A stretch of 64,000 nt of DNA from Paenarthrobacter aurescens (GTDB lineage Bacteria; Actinomycetota; Actinomycetes; Actinomycetales; Micrococcaceae). Below the pieces are notes generated by a model. It was not told the DNA's origin, did not search any database, and saw nothing but the letters and a program-made list of their open reading frames with translations. Positions 35,832 through 44,464 of the stretch are shown one piece after another; position 1 is the stretch's first letter, and the number at the start of each line of letters is the position of its first letter. Location of the stretch: positions 1,116,001 to 1,180,000 of the forward strand of contig NZ_CP157456.1 of the NCBI RefSeq assembly GCF_041549525.1, given 5' to 3'. The position numbers were made by a program, and so were the translations under genes.

Positions 35832-36248
35832 CTAGCCGCGGCCCATGCTCGTGGAAGGGTCACCGCCGCCCTCGGAAGGGTCCGCGCGCAGGTCATCGGG
35901 ATCGTCGGTAGGCAGGCCGGCCGGACCTGAGACGTCACCCGAGGTGGCCGAAGCGTCGGCGTCCGTTTGGCTGTCGCGGCGGGCGTCGCCGTCGTCGGTC
36001 TCCGTACCTGGGGTGTTGGTGCTGTTGTGATGCGCTGTCCCGCCAGCTGCGTGGCTTGGCCGGTTGTTGTGGGGCGAGAGGTCCTCGTCCATGGCGTTGG
36101 AGCCCTCGCTGATGGAGGAGTGAACTTGGATGTCGTCGTCCTTCCGGCCGGGCTCGGGGACGTGGCCGTCGTCAACAGGATCGGAAGTGCCGGCCAGATC
36201 TTCCATCGCGTTTTCGGTGGCCTTGCGGATGCTGTCTTCAACGCCCAT
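35832..36248 (-). CDS. Acidic, probably disordered protein
   Basis: About 138 residues from ATG 36248 (AAAGGAG upstream). Only the first 20 residues (MGVEDSIRKATENAMEDLAG) look structured, resembling a CsbD-like amphipathic helix; the rest is rich in Asp, Ser, Thr, Gly and Pro and is predicted disordered. It is divergent from the GAF-ANTAR gene. A stress-related role is possible but not shown. Confidence 0.6.
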   Translation of the reverse strand: MGVEDSIRKATENAMEDLAGTSDPVDDGHVPEPGRKDDDIQVHSSISEGSNAMDEDLSPHNNRPSHAAGGTAHHNSTNTPGTETDDGDARRDSQTDADASATSGDVSGPAGLPTDDPDDLRADPSEGGGDPSTSMGRG

Positions 36249-36299
36249 GAGATGACTCCTTTGCACGAATCGTCCGTATCACGGATCTCGGATTGCATT

Positions 36300-36315
36300 A
36301 GTAAGCCTACTTACT
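36300..36315. promoter_or_regulatory. Small inverted repeat upstream of the acidic protein gene
   Basis: AGTAAG-CCTA-CTTACT is a 6-bp-arm dyad in the divergent intergenic region, 52 bp before ATG 36248. A protein-binding site is possible; no regulator can be assigned. Confidence 0.3.
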
Positions 36316-36515
36316 TATGCGAACATACGAAACCCTTCACGGGGTTGACAAATGGCTCTCCGTTCCTCATGTATCCGCAGGTCAAGACCACTCGAGCCGC
36401 ACTTTGTACCGTTGATCGTTGGGCGATAAGGTATTTGCAGACCGTTTTGCAGAGGGCGGCAATATTCGCTCCTTTGCTGTCTGCTGGGGACGCATTTCAG
36501 TCAGTAGGAACGTGC

Positions 36516-37253
36516 ATGGTCAACCCCCGCCCTGAGCAGGAAGCTCTCCAGAATGGATACTTTTTGGATCTCGTCCTGGGCAGCGAAGACGTCGAAGCTT
36601 TTCTCGGCGATCTCGCGGCTTTCTCCGCCGAAAGCCTCTCTCACCACCAAACGCCCGTCTTCTGCGGGATCACCGTATTGCGTCGCAAGAAGGCAGCCAG
36701 CGCAGCCAGCAGCGACGATCGTGCAAAAGCAATGGACGAGCTCCAAAACGACTTTGATGGTCCTTGCCTCACAGCCATGGACAAGCTCACCCCAGTGATG
36801 GTGCCGGACCTCCTTCGCGAGCACCGTTGGCCCGGGTATGTGCAGGCCGCCTCAGACTCCGGCCTCCGATCCATTCTCAGCGTGCCGCTCTTGGTGGAAG
36901 GCGATACCCGTGCGGCGTTGAATCTCTACTCCGAGCGGCCGGACGCGTTCAACGATGACGACATCGAGCGGGCCGAAGTCTTCGCGTCCCACGCTTCAAA
37001 GTCCTTGCGGCTCGCCCTGAAAATTGCCCAACTTAGTGACGCCCGGAACGATCTTGCGGCAGCCATGCAGTCCCGCACTGTGATTGACCTCGCGGTGGGG
37101 GCCATCATGGCGCAGAACCATTGCAGCCAGGACGAGGCTTTCACCATCCTCCGCACGGCGTCCAGCAACCGCAACATCAAGCTGCGACACCTGGCCAAGT
37201 CCATCATCTCCGCCGTCTCCTCGGGAAAGATCACCACGCACTTCGAGGAGTAG
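36516..37253 (+). CDS. GAF and ANTAR domain regulator (RNA-binding antiterminator)
   Basis: About 245 residues starting at ATG 36516 (TAGGAA upstream). The N-terminal GAF domain (about 15-165; LRSILSVPLLVEGDTRAALNLYSE) is a small-molecule or redox sensor; the C-terminal ANTAR domain (about 180-240; LAAAMQSRTVIDLAVGAIMAQNHCSQDEAFTILRTASSNRNIKLRHLA) binds paired RNA hairpins to prevent transcription termination. This pairing is common in actinobacteria. The frame stays open upstream to 35967, but that region is antisense to the acidic protein gene. A TTGACA hexamer lies at 36344-36349. Confidence 0.88.
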   Translation: MVNPRPEQEALQNGYFLDLVLGSEDVEAFLGDLAAFSAESLSHHQTPVFCGITVLRRKKAASAASSDDRAKAMDELQNDFDGPCLTAMDKLTPVMVPDLLREHRWPGYVQAASDSGLRSILSVPLLVEGDTRAALNLYSERPDAFNDDDIERAEVFASHASKSLRLALKIAQLSDARNDLAAAMQSRTVIDLAVGAIMAQNHCSQDEAFTILRTASSNRNIKLRHLAKSIISAVSSGKITTHFEE

Positions 37254-37259
37254 CCGGAT

Positions 37260-37907
37260 TTACCGCCGCAGCGCGCCCTCCCACACAAGGGTTACCGCGT
37301 TGCGCACGCGCTTGCGCGTGGCTTCGAGGTTATTGGCGTCGGTCCCAGGTGCCCGCACCACGAACTGGTAGTAATACAGTCCGTTGATGAGATCGATCAT
37401 GGCCTCCACATCCACGTCCGGCGAAAGCTCGCCGGAGCTGATGCCGCACCTGATTTCCTCGGCGATGGGTTCGCGGCGCCGGGAAACGTGCCGCTCCCAG
37501 GACAGGGCGCGGAGGTGATCGTTCTCCAGGCCCATGGCGATGCGCTTCTTCACCAGCGCGCCCACAGTGCCATCCACATCGGTTGCCGCTTCCTCGTACG
37601 AGGCCAGGATGGTCTCAAGGGTGGTGCTCCCACGCTTGAGGCCAATGCTGGAACGGACACTGTCCAAGGCCGCGGCCAGGAGTTCCTCGCGGCTGCTCCA
37701 ACGCCGGTACAGTGCGGCACGGCTAACGCCAGAACGTTCCGTGATGGCAGAAATTGTCACATCCCGCGTGTCCCGTTCCAGCAATAGCTCCACCGCGGCG
37801 GACAGGACCGTGGTTTCCAGTGCGGTGTCGCGTGGCCGGCCGGGCCGCCGCTCAGCAGCAGCAGGAGCCACCGGAGCGGGAGCCACAGAAGCCACGGCAT
37901 CAGGCAT
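37260..37907 (-). CDS. TetR-family transcriptional regulator
   Basis: About 215 residues from ATG 37907. An Ala/Pro-rich leader is followed by the TetR helix-turn-helix (TTVLSAAVELLLERDTRDVTISAITERSGVSRAALYRRWSSREELLAAAL, about 30-80) and a helical ligand domain of the TetR_C type. The start overlaps the stop of the tyrosine phosphatase gene by 8 nt (ATGCCTGA), so it is the last gene of the phn-type operon, possibly its regulator. Confidence 0.88.
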   Translation of the reverse strand: MPDAVASVAPAPVAPAAAERRPGRPRDTALETTVLSAAVELLLERDTRDVTISAITERSGVSRAALYRRWSSREELLAAALDSVRSSIGLKRGSTTLETILASYEEAATDVDGTVGALVKKRIAMGLENDHLRALSWERHVSRRREPIAEEIRCGISSGELSPDVDVEAMIDLINGLYYYQFVVRAPGTDANNLEATRKRVRNAVTLVWEGALRR

Positions 37908-38667
37908 CGTCAACCACCAGTCGTTCGCGAAGCATTGCAATGGTGGCCTCCGACAGACCCGCGTGCCGAATTGGTTCCAGCACACTTCCATGCCGCTCCA
38001 CGAGGATCCTCTGCATGGCCTCCATCGATTCCGCGTGCGCCCCCATCATGGCGCCCATGCCCTTGATGGCTTCCTCATCCAGGACCCGGTCCGGCATGAG
38101 CCCGCCCATGATCGCCCGGAGCCGGGGGAACAACTGGGGCAGGCGGGTGGCCGTCACTGCGTAGTCTGCGGAGATGGTTGCCGGCGTGGCTCCCAAAGCT
38201 GAAAGCACGACGGCGGCGAACACTCCCGTACGGTCCTTACCTGCCGCGCAATGGAAGACGGTTGCACCCTCGCCCATGGCTACCAGGGTGACGCCGAGAG
38301 CCAATTGCCGGGCTTGGGTTTCCAGCAGGTTCGCGTACCACGCCCCAACGTGCTCAGGTGTGGTGGCTGCGGACATCATTTCGTGGCTGATGTCCTCGGG
38401 CGAGGATACCGAGGCGGTCAACGCGAGGTGGTGATAGTTCACCCCGGGTACCGTCAAGGGGCCACGGCCGGTCATAAGTGCTTCTTCAGCCGAGCGAAGG
38501 TCGATCACGGAGGTGACGCCGTCGTCGATCATTTGTTGGGCGAAAGCTGCGGGCATCACGGAGACGTCGTCGCTGCGGAGCAGCACGCCGGGGCGGACGG
38601 TGCCACCGGAAACGGGCAGGCCGCCGAGGTCGCGCAGGTTGACGGGAGCGAGATCGAGAGTTTCCAA
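37900..38667 (-). CDS. Tyrosine-protein phosphatase (MptpB/LipA-like)
   Basis: About 255 residues when started at TTG 38667 (AGGAA upstream). VNLRDLGGLPVSGGTVRPGVLLRSD is the family N-terminus; the P-loop HCAAGKDRTG (Cys-x5-Arg) with the downstream acid completes the active site. The relatives include atypical PTP/lipid phosphatases such as mycobacterial PtpB and Listeria LipA. It lies 10 nt downstream of phnE and overlaps the TetR gene. A phosphatase in a phosphonate-type uptake operon suggests it releases phosphate from an imported organophosphate, or signals; this is inference. Confidence 0.85.
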   Translation of the reverse strand: METLDLAPVNLRDLGGLPVSGGTVRPGVLLRSDDVSVMPAAFAQQMIDDGVTSVIDLRSAEEALMTGRGPLTVPGVNYHHLALTASVSSPEDISHEMMSAATTPEHVGAWYANLLETQARQLALGVTLVAMGEGATVFHCAAGKDRTGVFAAVVLSALGATPATISADYAVTATRLPQLFPRLRAIMGGLMPDRVLDEEAIKGMGAMMGAHAESMEAMQRILVERHGSVLEPIRHAGLSEATIAMLRERLVVDDA

Positions 38668-38677
38668 GAGTGTGTTC

Positions 38678-39547
38678 CTAGCTGAGCTTCGCACGGTTGA
38701 ACGCGCTGACCCGGTCGATGATGGTGACCAGCACCACGATGCTGATGATGATGGCGCAAAGGTGTCCGTAATCGTACATGCGCATTGCGGTAGTGAGCTC
38801 CAAGCCGATGCCGCCTGCGCCCACCAGGCCAAGGATGGTGGCGCCGCGGACGTTGCCTTCGAACAGGAGCAGTGTGTAGCTGACAAGGAGCGGTGCGGCC
38901 TGGGGGAGGACGGCGTAGCTGATGATCTGGCGTTTGTTGGCACCCACCGCGGTGAGCGCTTCTACGGGCCCGGGTTGCACGGATTCCATGGCCTCGGCGT
39001 AGACCTTGCCGATGGATCCGATGGAGCCAAGCACAATTGCGAGGATGCCGGCGAAGGGTCCCAGGCCCACTGCGGAGACGAACATCAGGGCGAAAATCAG
39101 CTCGGGAATGGAGCGTAGTACATTCAGCACGGCGCGGCAGGATGCGTACACCCATCGGGGTGCGATGTTGCTGGCCGCCCCGAAGCTCAGCAGCAGGGAC
39201 GCCAGCGCGCCAAGGACCGTTCCCACCAAGGCCATCTGCAATGTTTCGACGAGCAGTTTGATGATGATGCCCCACTTGTCGAACGTGGGCGGGAAGAGGC
39301 GGCTGAGGAAGTTGCCCATGTTCGGGATGCCGCTGAGGAGCTTTTCGGGATTGAATCCGGCGCCCATTCCAGCCCAGATGAGCACAGCCGCAATGATGAC
39401 CCAGAGTGCAGCGCCGCGCGGAGTGGGGAGGCCGAAGGGGCGGGAAAGGCGGAGCCGGTCAGCTTCGGGGAGGCTGGTGTGGATGGTCTTTTCAGTGGGT
39501 TTTTCCGGGGCAGTCTCAGTTTTCGAGGAGCTCAGTGTCTTTTCCAT
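38678..39547 (-). CDS. phnE: Phosphonate/phosphite ABC transporter permease PhnE
   Basis: About 289 residues from ATG 39547. After a hydrophilic N-terminus, six helices and the permease EAA-type loop are visible (GSIGKVYAEAMESVQPGPVEALTAVGANKRQIISYAVLPQAAPLLVSYTLL). It forms the membrane channel of the PhnCDE importer for phosphonates or phosphite. AGGAGG precedes by 12 nt; the start overlaps the phnC 3' end by 32 nt. The frame is open further upstream inside phnC but has no support. Confidence 0.88.
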   Translation of the reverse strand: MEKTLSSSKTETAPEKPTEKTIHTSLPEADRLRLSRPFGLPTPRGAALWVIIAAVLIWAGMGAGFNPEKLLSGIPNMGNFLSRLFPPTFDKWGIIIKLLVETLQMALVGTVLGALASLLLSFGAASNIAPRWVYASCRAVLNVLRSIPELIFALMFVSAVGLGPFAGILAIVLGSIGSIGKVYAEAMESVQPGPVEALTAVGANKRQIISYAVLPQAAPLLVSYTLLLFEGNVRGATILGLVGAGGIGLELTTAMRMYDYGHLCAIIISIVVLVTIIDRVSAFNRAKLS

Positions 39548-40325
39548 AAATCTGGTGCACCTCCTTTTCGGTGATGTTGGTGGCGGGACCGGCAAACACG
39601 AGCTCGCCGGAGTGAAGCCCCAGGACACGGTGGGCGTAGCGGCGGGCGAGGCCCACCACGTGAAGGCTGACGATGACGGGGATTTGTTCTTCCCGGGCGA
39701 TGTCGCGCAGAAGGCCAAGGATGTTCCCGGCGAGGCGAGGGTCCAGGGAGGCAACGGGTTCGTCGGCCAGAATCAGGCGCGGTTGTTGCATCAGCGCGCG
39801 GGCAATGGCGACGCGTTGCTGCTCACCGCCACTGAGGCTCCGGCAAGGCTGTTTTGCTTTGTGCGCCAGGCCAACCCGGTCCAGCAAGTCAAGGGCCATG
39901 GTCCGTTGTGCCCTGCTGAAGGTTCCCAGCACGTTGAGGGGCCCGGCTGTGTGGAGTCCACCTGTGAGGACGTTGGTCAGGGCGGTCAGGCGCGGCACCA
40001 GGTTGAAGTGCTGGAAGACATACCCGACGTCGGACCGCAACTCCCGCAGGCCCGTTGCGTTCTGCTCGGCTACTGGACGTCCCGCGACTTCCAGAGTGTC
40101 GGCCGTGAAGGGTGCAATGCCCGTGAGGGTTTTCATGAGCGTCGACTTGCCGGAGCCGGAGTGGCCTAACAGGGCGACGACCTCTCCTGGGTACACGTCC
40201 AGATCAATCCCGGAGAGCGCAACTTGCTCACCGTACTGGACCCGAAGCTGACGCGCCCGAACGGTGGGCGTGGCGCCCAAGGCGGGTGCCGTCGTCGTGA
40301 GTTTAACAGGCATCAACATGCTCAT
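39516..40325 (-). CDS. phnC: Phosphonate ABC transporter ATP-binding protein PhnC
   Basis: A 269-residue ABC ATPase: Walker A GHSGSGKSTLM, Q-loop VGYVFQHFNLVPRLTALTNVL (typical PhnC wording), signature LSGGEQQRVAIARAL, Walker B LILADEPVASLD and the His switch SLHVVGLARRYAHRVLGLHSGELVF. It powers PhnE. It overlaps phnD by 4 nt (ATGA) and phnE by 32 nt. Confidence 0.93.
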   Translation of the reverse strand: MSMLMPVKLTTTAPALGATPTVRARQLRVQYGEQVALSGIDLDVYPGEVVALLGHSGSGKSTLMKTLTGIAPFTADTLEVAGRPVAEQNATGLRELRSDVGYVFQHFNLVPRLTALTNVLTGGLHTAGPLNVLGTFSRAQRTMALDLLDRVGLAHKAKQPCRSLSGGEQQRVAIARALMQQPRLILADEPVASLDPRLAGNILGLLRDIAREEQIPVIVSLHVVGLARRYAHRVLGLHSGELVFAGPATNITEKEVHQIYGKDTELLEN

Positions 40326-41218
40326 CGGATGTCCTGGAGGTCCACGCCGATGGACTCGGCCACGTCCACCAGGGGAGCGTAGGTGCTGAACTCCGGATCG
40401 GCCGTGGGTTCGCCGGTGATGCCGAAGGTCTTGGAGATTTCCTTGTTGCCGGTCATGAGTGCGGGAAGCTTGGCCTTGAGGGCTTCGCGGGCCTCGTTGT
40501 CCAGGTCCTTGCGGACAACAATGGAGATGCCCACGGGGATGGGATCGGACTTGGCGATCACGGCGATCTGGTCCTCTTTGATGACACCTTTTTGGATGAA
40601 CGTGGGGTAGAGCTGGCGGGCGGTGCAGGCAACATCGACGTTCCCGTTCGCCAGGGCCAGCACGGCGGAGTCATGCGAGCCGGCGAAGGTGCTCTTGTAA
40701 TCGGTGCCATCCGTCAGGCCAGCCTTTGCAAGCAGCGACTTTGGCATGAAGTAACCGGTGGTGGAACCGGGATCGATGAAGGCCACCTGCTTGCCCTTCA
40801 CATCCGCCGCGGACTGGATGCCGCTGTCCTTCCTGGCCAGGCAGAAGCTGGCGGGTTCGGTGCTGGCAGGCCATACCAGGAGGGGATCCACACTTTCTGT
40901 CTTGTACGCGAGGGCTGCGGAGAATTGGCTGAGGACCGCGACGTCCACGGATCCGTTGCGGACAGCTTCCACAACGCCGAGGTAGTCGGCCGGCTGGAGG
41001 TTATTCACCGTTCGGCCGGAAGCTTCACCCACCATGGTGGAAAGTTGGCCCATGATGGCTTGTTCGTCGGGATCGTCGGTTCCTGGCGGGGTGGCGAAGA
41101 CGAGTTCTGTTTTTGTGTTGGAGCCGGCCGCGTTGGCGTCGCCGGAACAGCCGGCGAGGGCGCCGACGGCCAGGAGGCCGAGAATCGAAGTTGCAATGAT
41201 GCCTGCACGAGCGTGCAT
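40322..41218 (-). CDS. phnD: Phosphate/phosphite/phosphonate-binding lipoprotein PhnD
   Basis: About 298 residues from ATG 41218 (GGAAGG 5 nt upstream). A lipoprotein signal peptide ends in the lipobox ALAGC; mature sequence has the PhnD-type fold: ELVFATPPGTDDPD, YLGVVEAVRNGSVDVAVLSQFSAAL, VAFIDPGSTTGYFMPKSLL and HDSAVLALANGNVDVACT. It captures the ligand outside the membrane and hands it to PhnE. It is first in the operon phnD-phnC-phnE-phosphatase-TetR. Confidence 0.9.
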   Translation of the reverse strand: MHARAGIIATSILGLLAVGALAGCSGDANAAGSNTKTELVFATPPGTDDPDEQAIMGQLSTMVGEASGRTVNNLQPADYLGVVEAVRNGSVDVAVLSQFSAALAYKTESVDPLLVWPASTEPASFCLARKDSGIQSAADVKGKQVAFIDPGSTTGYFMPKSLLAKAGLTDGTDYKSTFAGSHDSAVLALANGNVDVACTARQLYPTFIQKGVIKEDQIAVIAKSDPIPVGISIVVRKDLDNEAREALKAKLPALMTGNKEISKTFGITGEPTADPEFSTYAPLVDVAESIGVDLQDIR

Positions 41219-41411
41219 GGTGATGCCTTCCGTCATGTGTTGGGGGTGACGGGAATTACGAAACCAGCAGTATCTGAATCGGAATTACGAGACTGCCGTA
41301 CTTGAAATGGCGGGAAGGTTAACTGTTTGCGCTCGCCGGGCGGTAGCCCACGAAGTCCGCCCAGTGACCCCGTTTGGTAACCCGAGGCAACCATGGAGCA
41401 GACTTGGACGG

Positions 41412-42776
41412 GTGACCGCCAAGAAACCACGCCCCGGCCTCGCGATTGCCGCGCTGAGCCTCGGGACGGCGCTGAATCCGCTGAACTCGTCCATGATCGC
41501 CGTGGCCTTGGTGGTCCTGCGCGAACATTTCGAGCTCGACGTCGCCACCGTCACCTGGGTGATCACGTCCTTCTATCTGGCGTCCGCGGCTGGCCAACCG
41601 CTCATGGGCAGGCTCGCTGATCGATTCGGCCCACGCCGCCTGTTCATGTTTGGCATGGCCTTGGTGGCGGTGACCTGCGCCATCGCGCCGTTCCTCCCCA
41701 ACTTCGCGTTGGTCTGCGTAGCCCGCGCGCTCATGGCTGTAGGGACCGCGACGGCGTACCCGTCCGCCGTCGTGATGGTCACCGAGCTGAGCAAGTTGGC
41801 CAACCTGCCCTCCACCAGGCCGCTGGGGCGGATCCAGATGGCCAATACGTCCGCCGCCGCCGTTGGGCCTGTGGTGGGTGGGCTCCTGGTGAGCCTTGTG
41901 GGCTGGCAGGCGCTGTTCGCGATCAATGTGCCCATCGCCTTGCTGGCTCTGTTGGTTGTGCGCCAGACCGCGCCCGCAGATTCCGGGCGCGAGACCGGCA
42001 AACTTGGCCAACTGATCCGCGATTCCGACATCCCCGGCATCCTTGCCTTCGTCACCTCGCTGATGCTGGCTATGATGGCGCTGCTCAACGTGCTGCCCGG
42101 CTACCGCTGGTACCTGCTGGGCGCAGCCACCGTGATCGGCGCGCTATTCGCCTGGCGCGAGCTGCGTTTCCAGCCGCCGTTCCTGGACCTCCGCCTGCTG
42201 GGCCGGAACCGCCCGTTGCTGCTGGTTTATCTGCTGTTTGTGGTGTTCAGCGGCGTCTACTACTTTGCGTTCTTCGGCCTTCCGCAGTTGCTGCAGGAGG
42301 CAGGGAATTACGACGCCGGAGTGGTGGGCCTGCTCATGCTGCCCCTTGCGGCGTTGTCGGTTGTGGTGACGCCGCTGACCGTGCGGTTCATTGAGCGGTT
42401 CGGCGTGCGTTCGGTGCTGATCACCGGGGTGCTGATTCTGACGGTTGCGGCGGGAACGCTCGGCTTCCTGACCATGACGTTGTGGGCACCGCTGGTGTTC
42501 GTGCTGACCGCCCTCATGGGTGTTCCGTATGGCGTGGTGAGCACGGCATCTAACCAAGGCCTGTACGTTTCCGCCCGCCCCGAGGAACGGGGAGTGGCTG
42601 CCGGGATTTTTCAGACCTGCCGCTACCTCGGGGCCATCACCGCTACTGTGCTGATCGGCGTGCTGTACGGTCCGGGCGTGAATCAGGCGAACTGGGGGAT
42701 CATGGTGCTGGTGATGCTTGGCCTCAGCGCTGTGGTGCTGGTGCTGGCTGTGATGTGGCGGAAGCCCGCGGTTTAG
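41412..42776 (+). CDS. MFS transporter, multidrug-efflux type
   Basis: About 454 residues from GTG 41412, with roughly 12-14 helices. The helix 1 motif LNPLNSSMIAVAL, the loop MGRLADRFGPRRLFMFGM and motif C-like GPVVGGLLVSLVGWQALFAINVPIA indicate a proton-driven drug exporter. Upstream codons to 41307 could extend the frame but lie in the phnD promoter region. It is divergent from the phn operon and ends before a terminator shared with terC. Confidence 0.85.
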   Translation: MTAKKPRPGLAIAALSLGTALNPLNSSMIAVALVVLREHFELDVATVTWVITSFYLASAAGQPLMGRLADRFGPRRLFMFGMALVAVTCAIAPFLPNFALVCVARALMAVGTATAYPSAVVMVTELSKLANLPSTRPLGRIQMANTSAAAVGPVVGGLLVSLVGWQALFAINVPIALLALLVVRQTAPADSGRETGKLGQLIRDSDIPGILAFVTSLMLAMMALLNVLPGYRWYLLGAATVIGALFAWRELRFQPPFLDLRLLGRNRPLLLVYLLFVVFSGVYYFAFFGLPQLLQEAGNYDAGVVGLLMLPLAALSVVVTPLTVRFIERFGVRSVLITGVLILTVAAGTLGFLTMTLWAPLVFVLTALMGVPYGVVSTASNQGLYVSARPEERGVAAGIFQTCRYLGAITATVLIGVLYGPGVNQANWGIMVLVMLGLSAVVLVLAVMWRKPAV

Positions 42777-42802
42777 GGGGTGTCGCTCCATTTAGATGGC
42801 TC

Positions 42803-42840
42803 GCTGCGCATTAGATGTTTCCTACCATCGAATGCGCAGC
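42803..42840. terminator. Hairpin between MFS and terC
   Basis: GCTGCGCATT (42803-42812) pairs perfectly with AATGCGCAGC (42831-42840), loop 18 nt with a further short GATG/CATC pairing. It sits between convergent genes. Confidence 0.7.
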
Positions 42841-42896
42841 TGAGCATCGAAACGGGACCCCGGGGTGATCCCAAGGTCCCGATTCGTCTCAGATTC

Positions 42897-44084
42897 TCAG
42901 CGGTTGAGGAATGCCTCGTGCTGGCGGTGCGCTTCCTTCACCTGCTCGCGGATGGCGTCCACGTCCTTGGCCTTGTTGCGGTACTTCAGCGGCATCTGGA
43001 CGATCTGTGCCTCCTCGGCCGTCAGCGCGCGGTAAATGCGCTCACGCTCGTTGGCATCGGCGGTGTAGTCCAGGTCCAGATAATCGACGGCGTGACGCCG
43101 GGCGTTGTTGATGGCCGTCTGTGCCTTGCCGGCCGGGCTGATCAGTGAGAGCACCACGGTGACAATCAGGACGCCGATGATGACACTGAGCGAAAGGCCA
43201 GTGGTGATTTCGATGACGTTGACGTGCTCGCCGTCGTTGATGAACGGCAGGTTGTTCTCGTGAAGCGCGTGCAGTATCAGCTTGACGCCGATGAACGCCA
43301 GGATGGCCGCCAAGCCGTAGGAGAGGTAGATGAGGCGATCCAGCAGGCCGTCTATCAGGAAGTACAGCTGGCGCAGGCCCATCAGTGAGAACGCGGTGGC
43401 CGTGAACACAATGAAGACGTTCTGGGTGAGGCCGAAGATTGCCGGGATGGAGTCAAGCGCGAACAGGATGTCTGTGCCGCCGATGGCCACCATCACCAGG
43501 AGCATGGGAGTCAGGGCACGCTTGCCGTTGACGGTAGTGAAGAGCTTGTCGCCGTCGTACTTATCCGTAGTGTGGAAGAGCTTCTTGGCGAGCCGGATCA
43601 TGAAGTTGTTCGCTTGATTGTCCCCGTGGTCGCCGGGCTTGAGCAGATTGCCTGCCGTCAGCAGGAGGATGAGGCCGAAGATGTAGAACACCCACGCGAA
43701 AGAGTTGATCAGCGCGGCGCCCAGGAAAATGAATCCGGTGCGGGCGATCAGCGAGAACACGATGCCGAAGAGCAGGACCTTCTGCTGATCCTCACGCGGC
43801 ACCCGGAAGCTCGCCATGATGATCAGGAACACGAACAAGTTATCTACCGAGAGAGCCTTCTCCGTGATGTAACCCGCGAAATACTCGGACCCCATCTGGC
43901 CGCCGCCAAATATCAGCACGAGGATGCCGAACAACACAGCCAATCCCACATAGATGGAAGACCAAATGGCGGCTTCCTTCAGCGACGGAACGTGCGCTTT
44001 GCGGATGTGGAAGAAGTAATCAAAGGCCAAGAGCGCCAGAATGACGACGATGGTGATGCCCCAGATGAGGGGAGAGACGGTCAT
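42897..44084 (-). CDS. TerC-family membrane protein
   Basis: About 395 residues from ATG 44084 (AGGATC upstream). Hallmarks are TEKALSVDNLFVFLIIMASFRVP with metal-binding acidic residues in the membrane, and DILFALDSIPAIFGLTQNVFIVFTATAFSLMGLRQLYFL. TerC/Alx proteins are implicated in tellurite resistance and Mn2+ export. The C-terminal 80 residues are a soluble charged tail. A regulatory RNA like the yybP-ykoY riboswitch was looked for upstream but not recognised. Confidence 0.9.
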   Translation of the reverse strand: MTVSPLIWGITIVVILALLAFDYFFHIRKAHVPSLKEAAIWSSIYVGLAVLFGILVLIFGGGQMGSEYFAGYITEKALSVDNLFVFLIIMASFRVPREDQQKVLLFGIVFSLIARTGFIFLGAALINSFAWVFYIFGLILLLTAGNLLKPGDHGDNQANNFMIRLAKKLFHTTDKYDGDKLFTTVNGKRALTPMLLVMVAIGGTDILFALDSIPAIFGLTQNVFIVFTATAFSLMGLRQLYFLIDGLLDRLIYLSYGLAAILAFIGVKLILHALHENNLPFINDGEHVNVIEITTGLSLSVIIGVLIVTVVLSLISPAGKAQTAINNARRHAVDYLDLDYTADANERERIYRALTAEEAQIVQMPLKYRNKAKDVDAIREQVKEAHRQHEAFLNR

Positions 44085-44135
44085 GTGATCCTGCTTTCGT
44101 GAGGCGCGCGATTGGTGTTGCTCACCGAGGGTCAA

Positions 44136-44464
44136 ACTCGTGGGTTTAAATTTACCGGGACTGGCGGTGCGGGCGCTAACTCGGCCTAACGGTTTCTTAC
44201 GTCCCTCATCGCGTACTTCCCTCTGTACGCTGCGGGAGATCGCGGGAGGCCAGGTTACGTCGTCGTAGCACTGTTCGCGTTCGTGCGGCAGTTGGCCGGT
44301 CGTCGTACTCTAACTGAAGCACGACGGCGGAGGGCGGCTTTGGGGGCGGGATCAGCTGACGCTGACCAGAACTTGGGGAATGCGGTCGAGGAGGCCTGGC
44401 CAACCGCTGCCCATGCCGTCGAGGGCTTGCTGCCCCATGGGCCTATCTTTGGAGGCCACTCGAG
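44136..44464. other. Gene-poor junction at the left edge of the accessory region
   Basis: No intact gene. It contains CpG-rich then more mixed sequence and one probable gene fragment on the minus strand (listed separately). It marks the change from core-like genes to the accessory block. Confidence 0.5.
44352..44459 (-). pseudogene. C-terminal fragment resembling an SRPBCC/AHSA1 domain
   Basis: An open stretch ends ALDGMGSGWPGLLDRIPQVL...stop (TGA 44354-44352). The pattern GWPGLLDRI is like the last helix of AHSA1/START-type proteins. Nothing upstream continues the fold, so this would be a 3' remnant. The match is short and the call tentative. Confidence 0.3.

Noticed and set aside
35967..36515. 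Upstream extension of the GAF-ANTAR frame by 183 codons
   Set aside because: It covers the promoter region and runs antisense to the acidic protein gene; the GAF domain is complete from 36516.
42897..44150. yybP-ykoY Mn2+ riboswitch before terC
   Set aside because: The 66 nt before the start show no recognisable riboswitch core.
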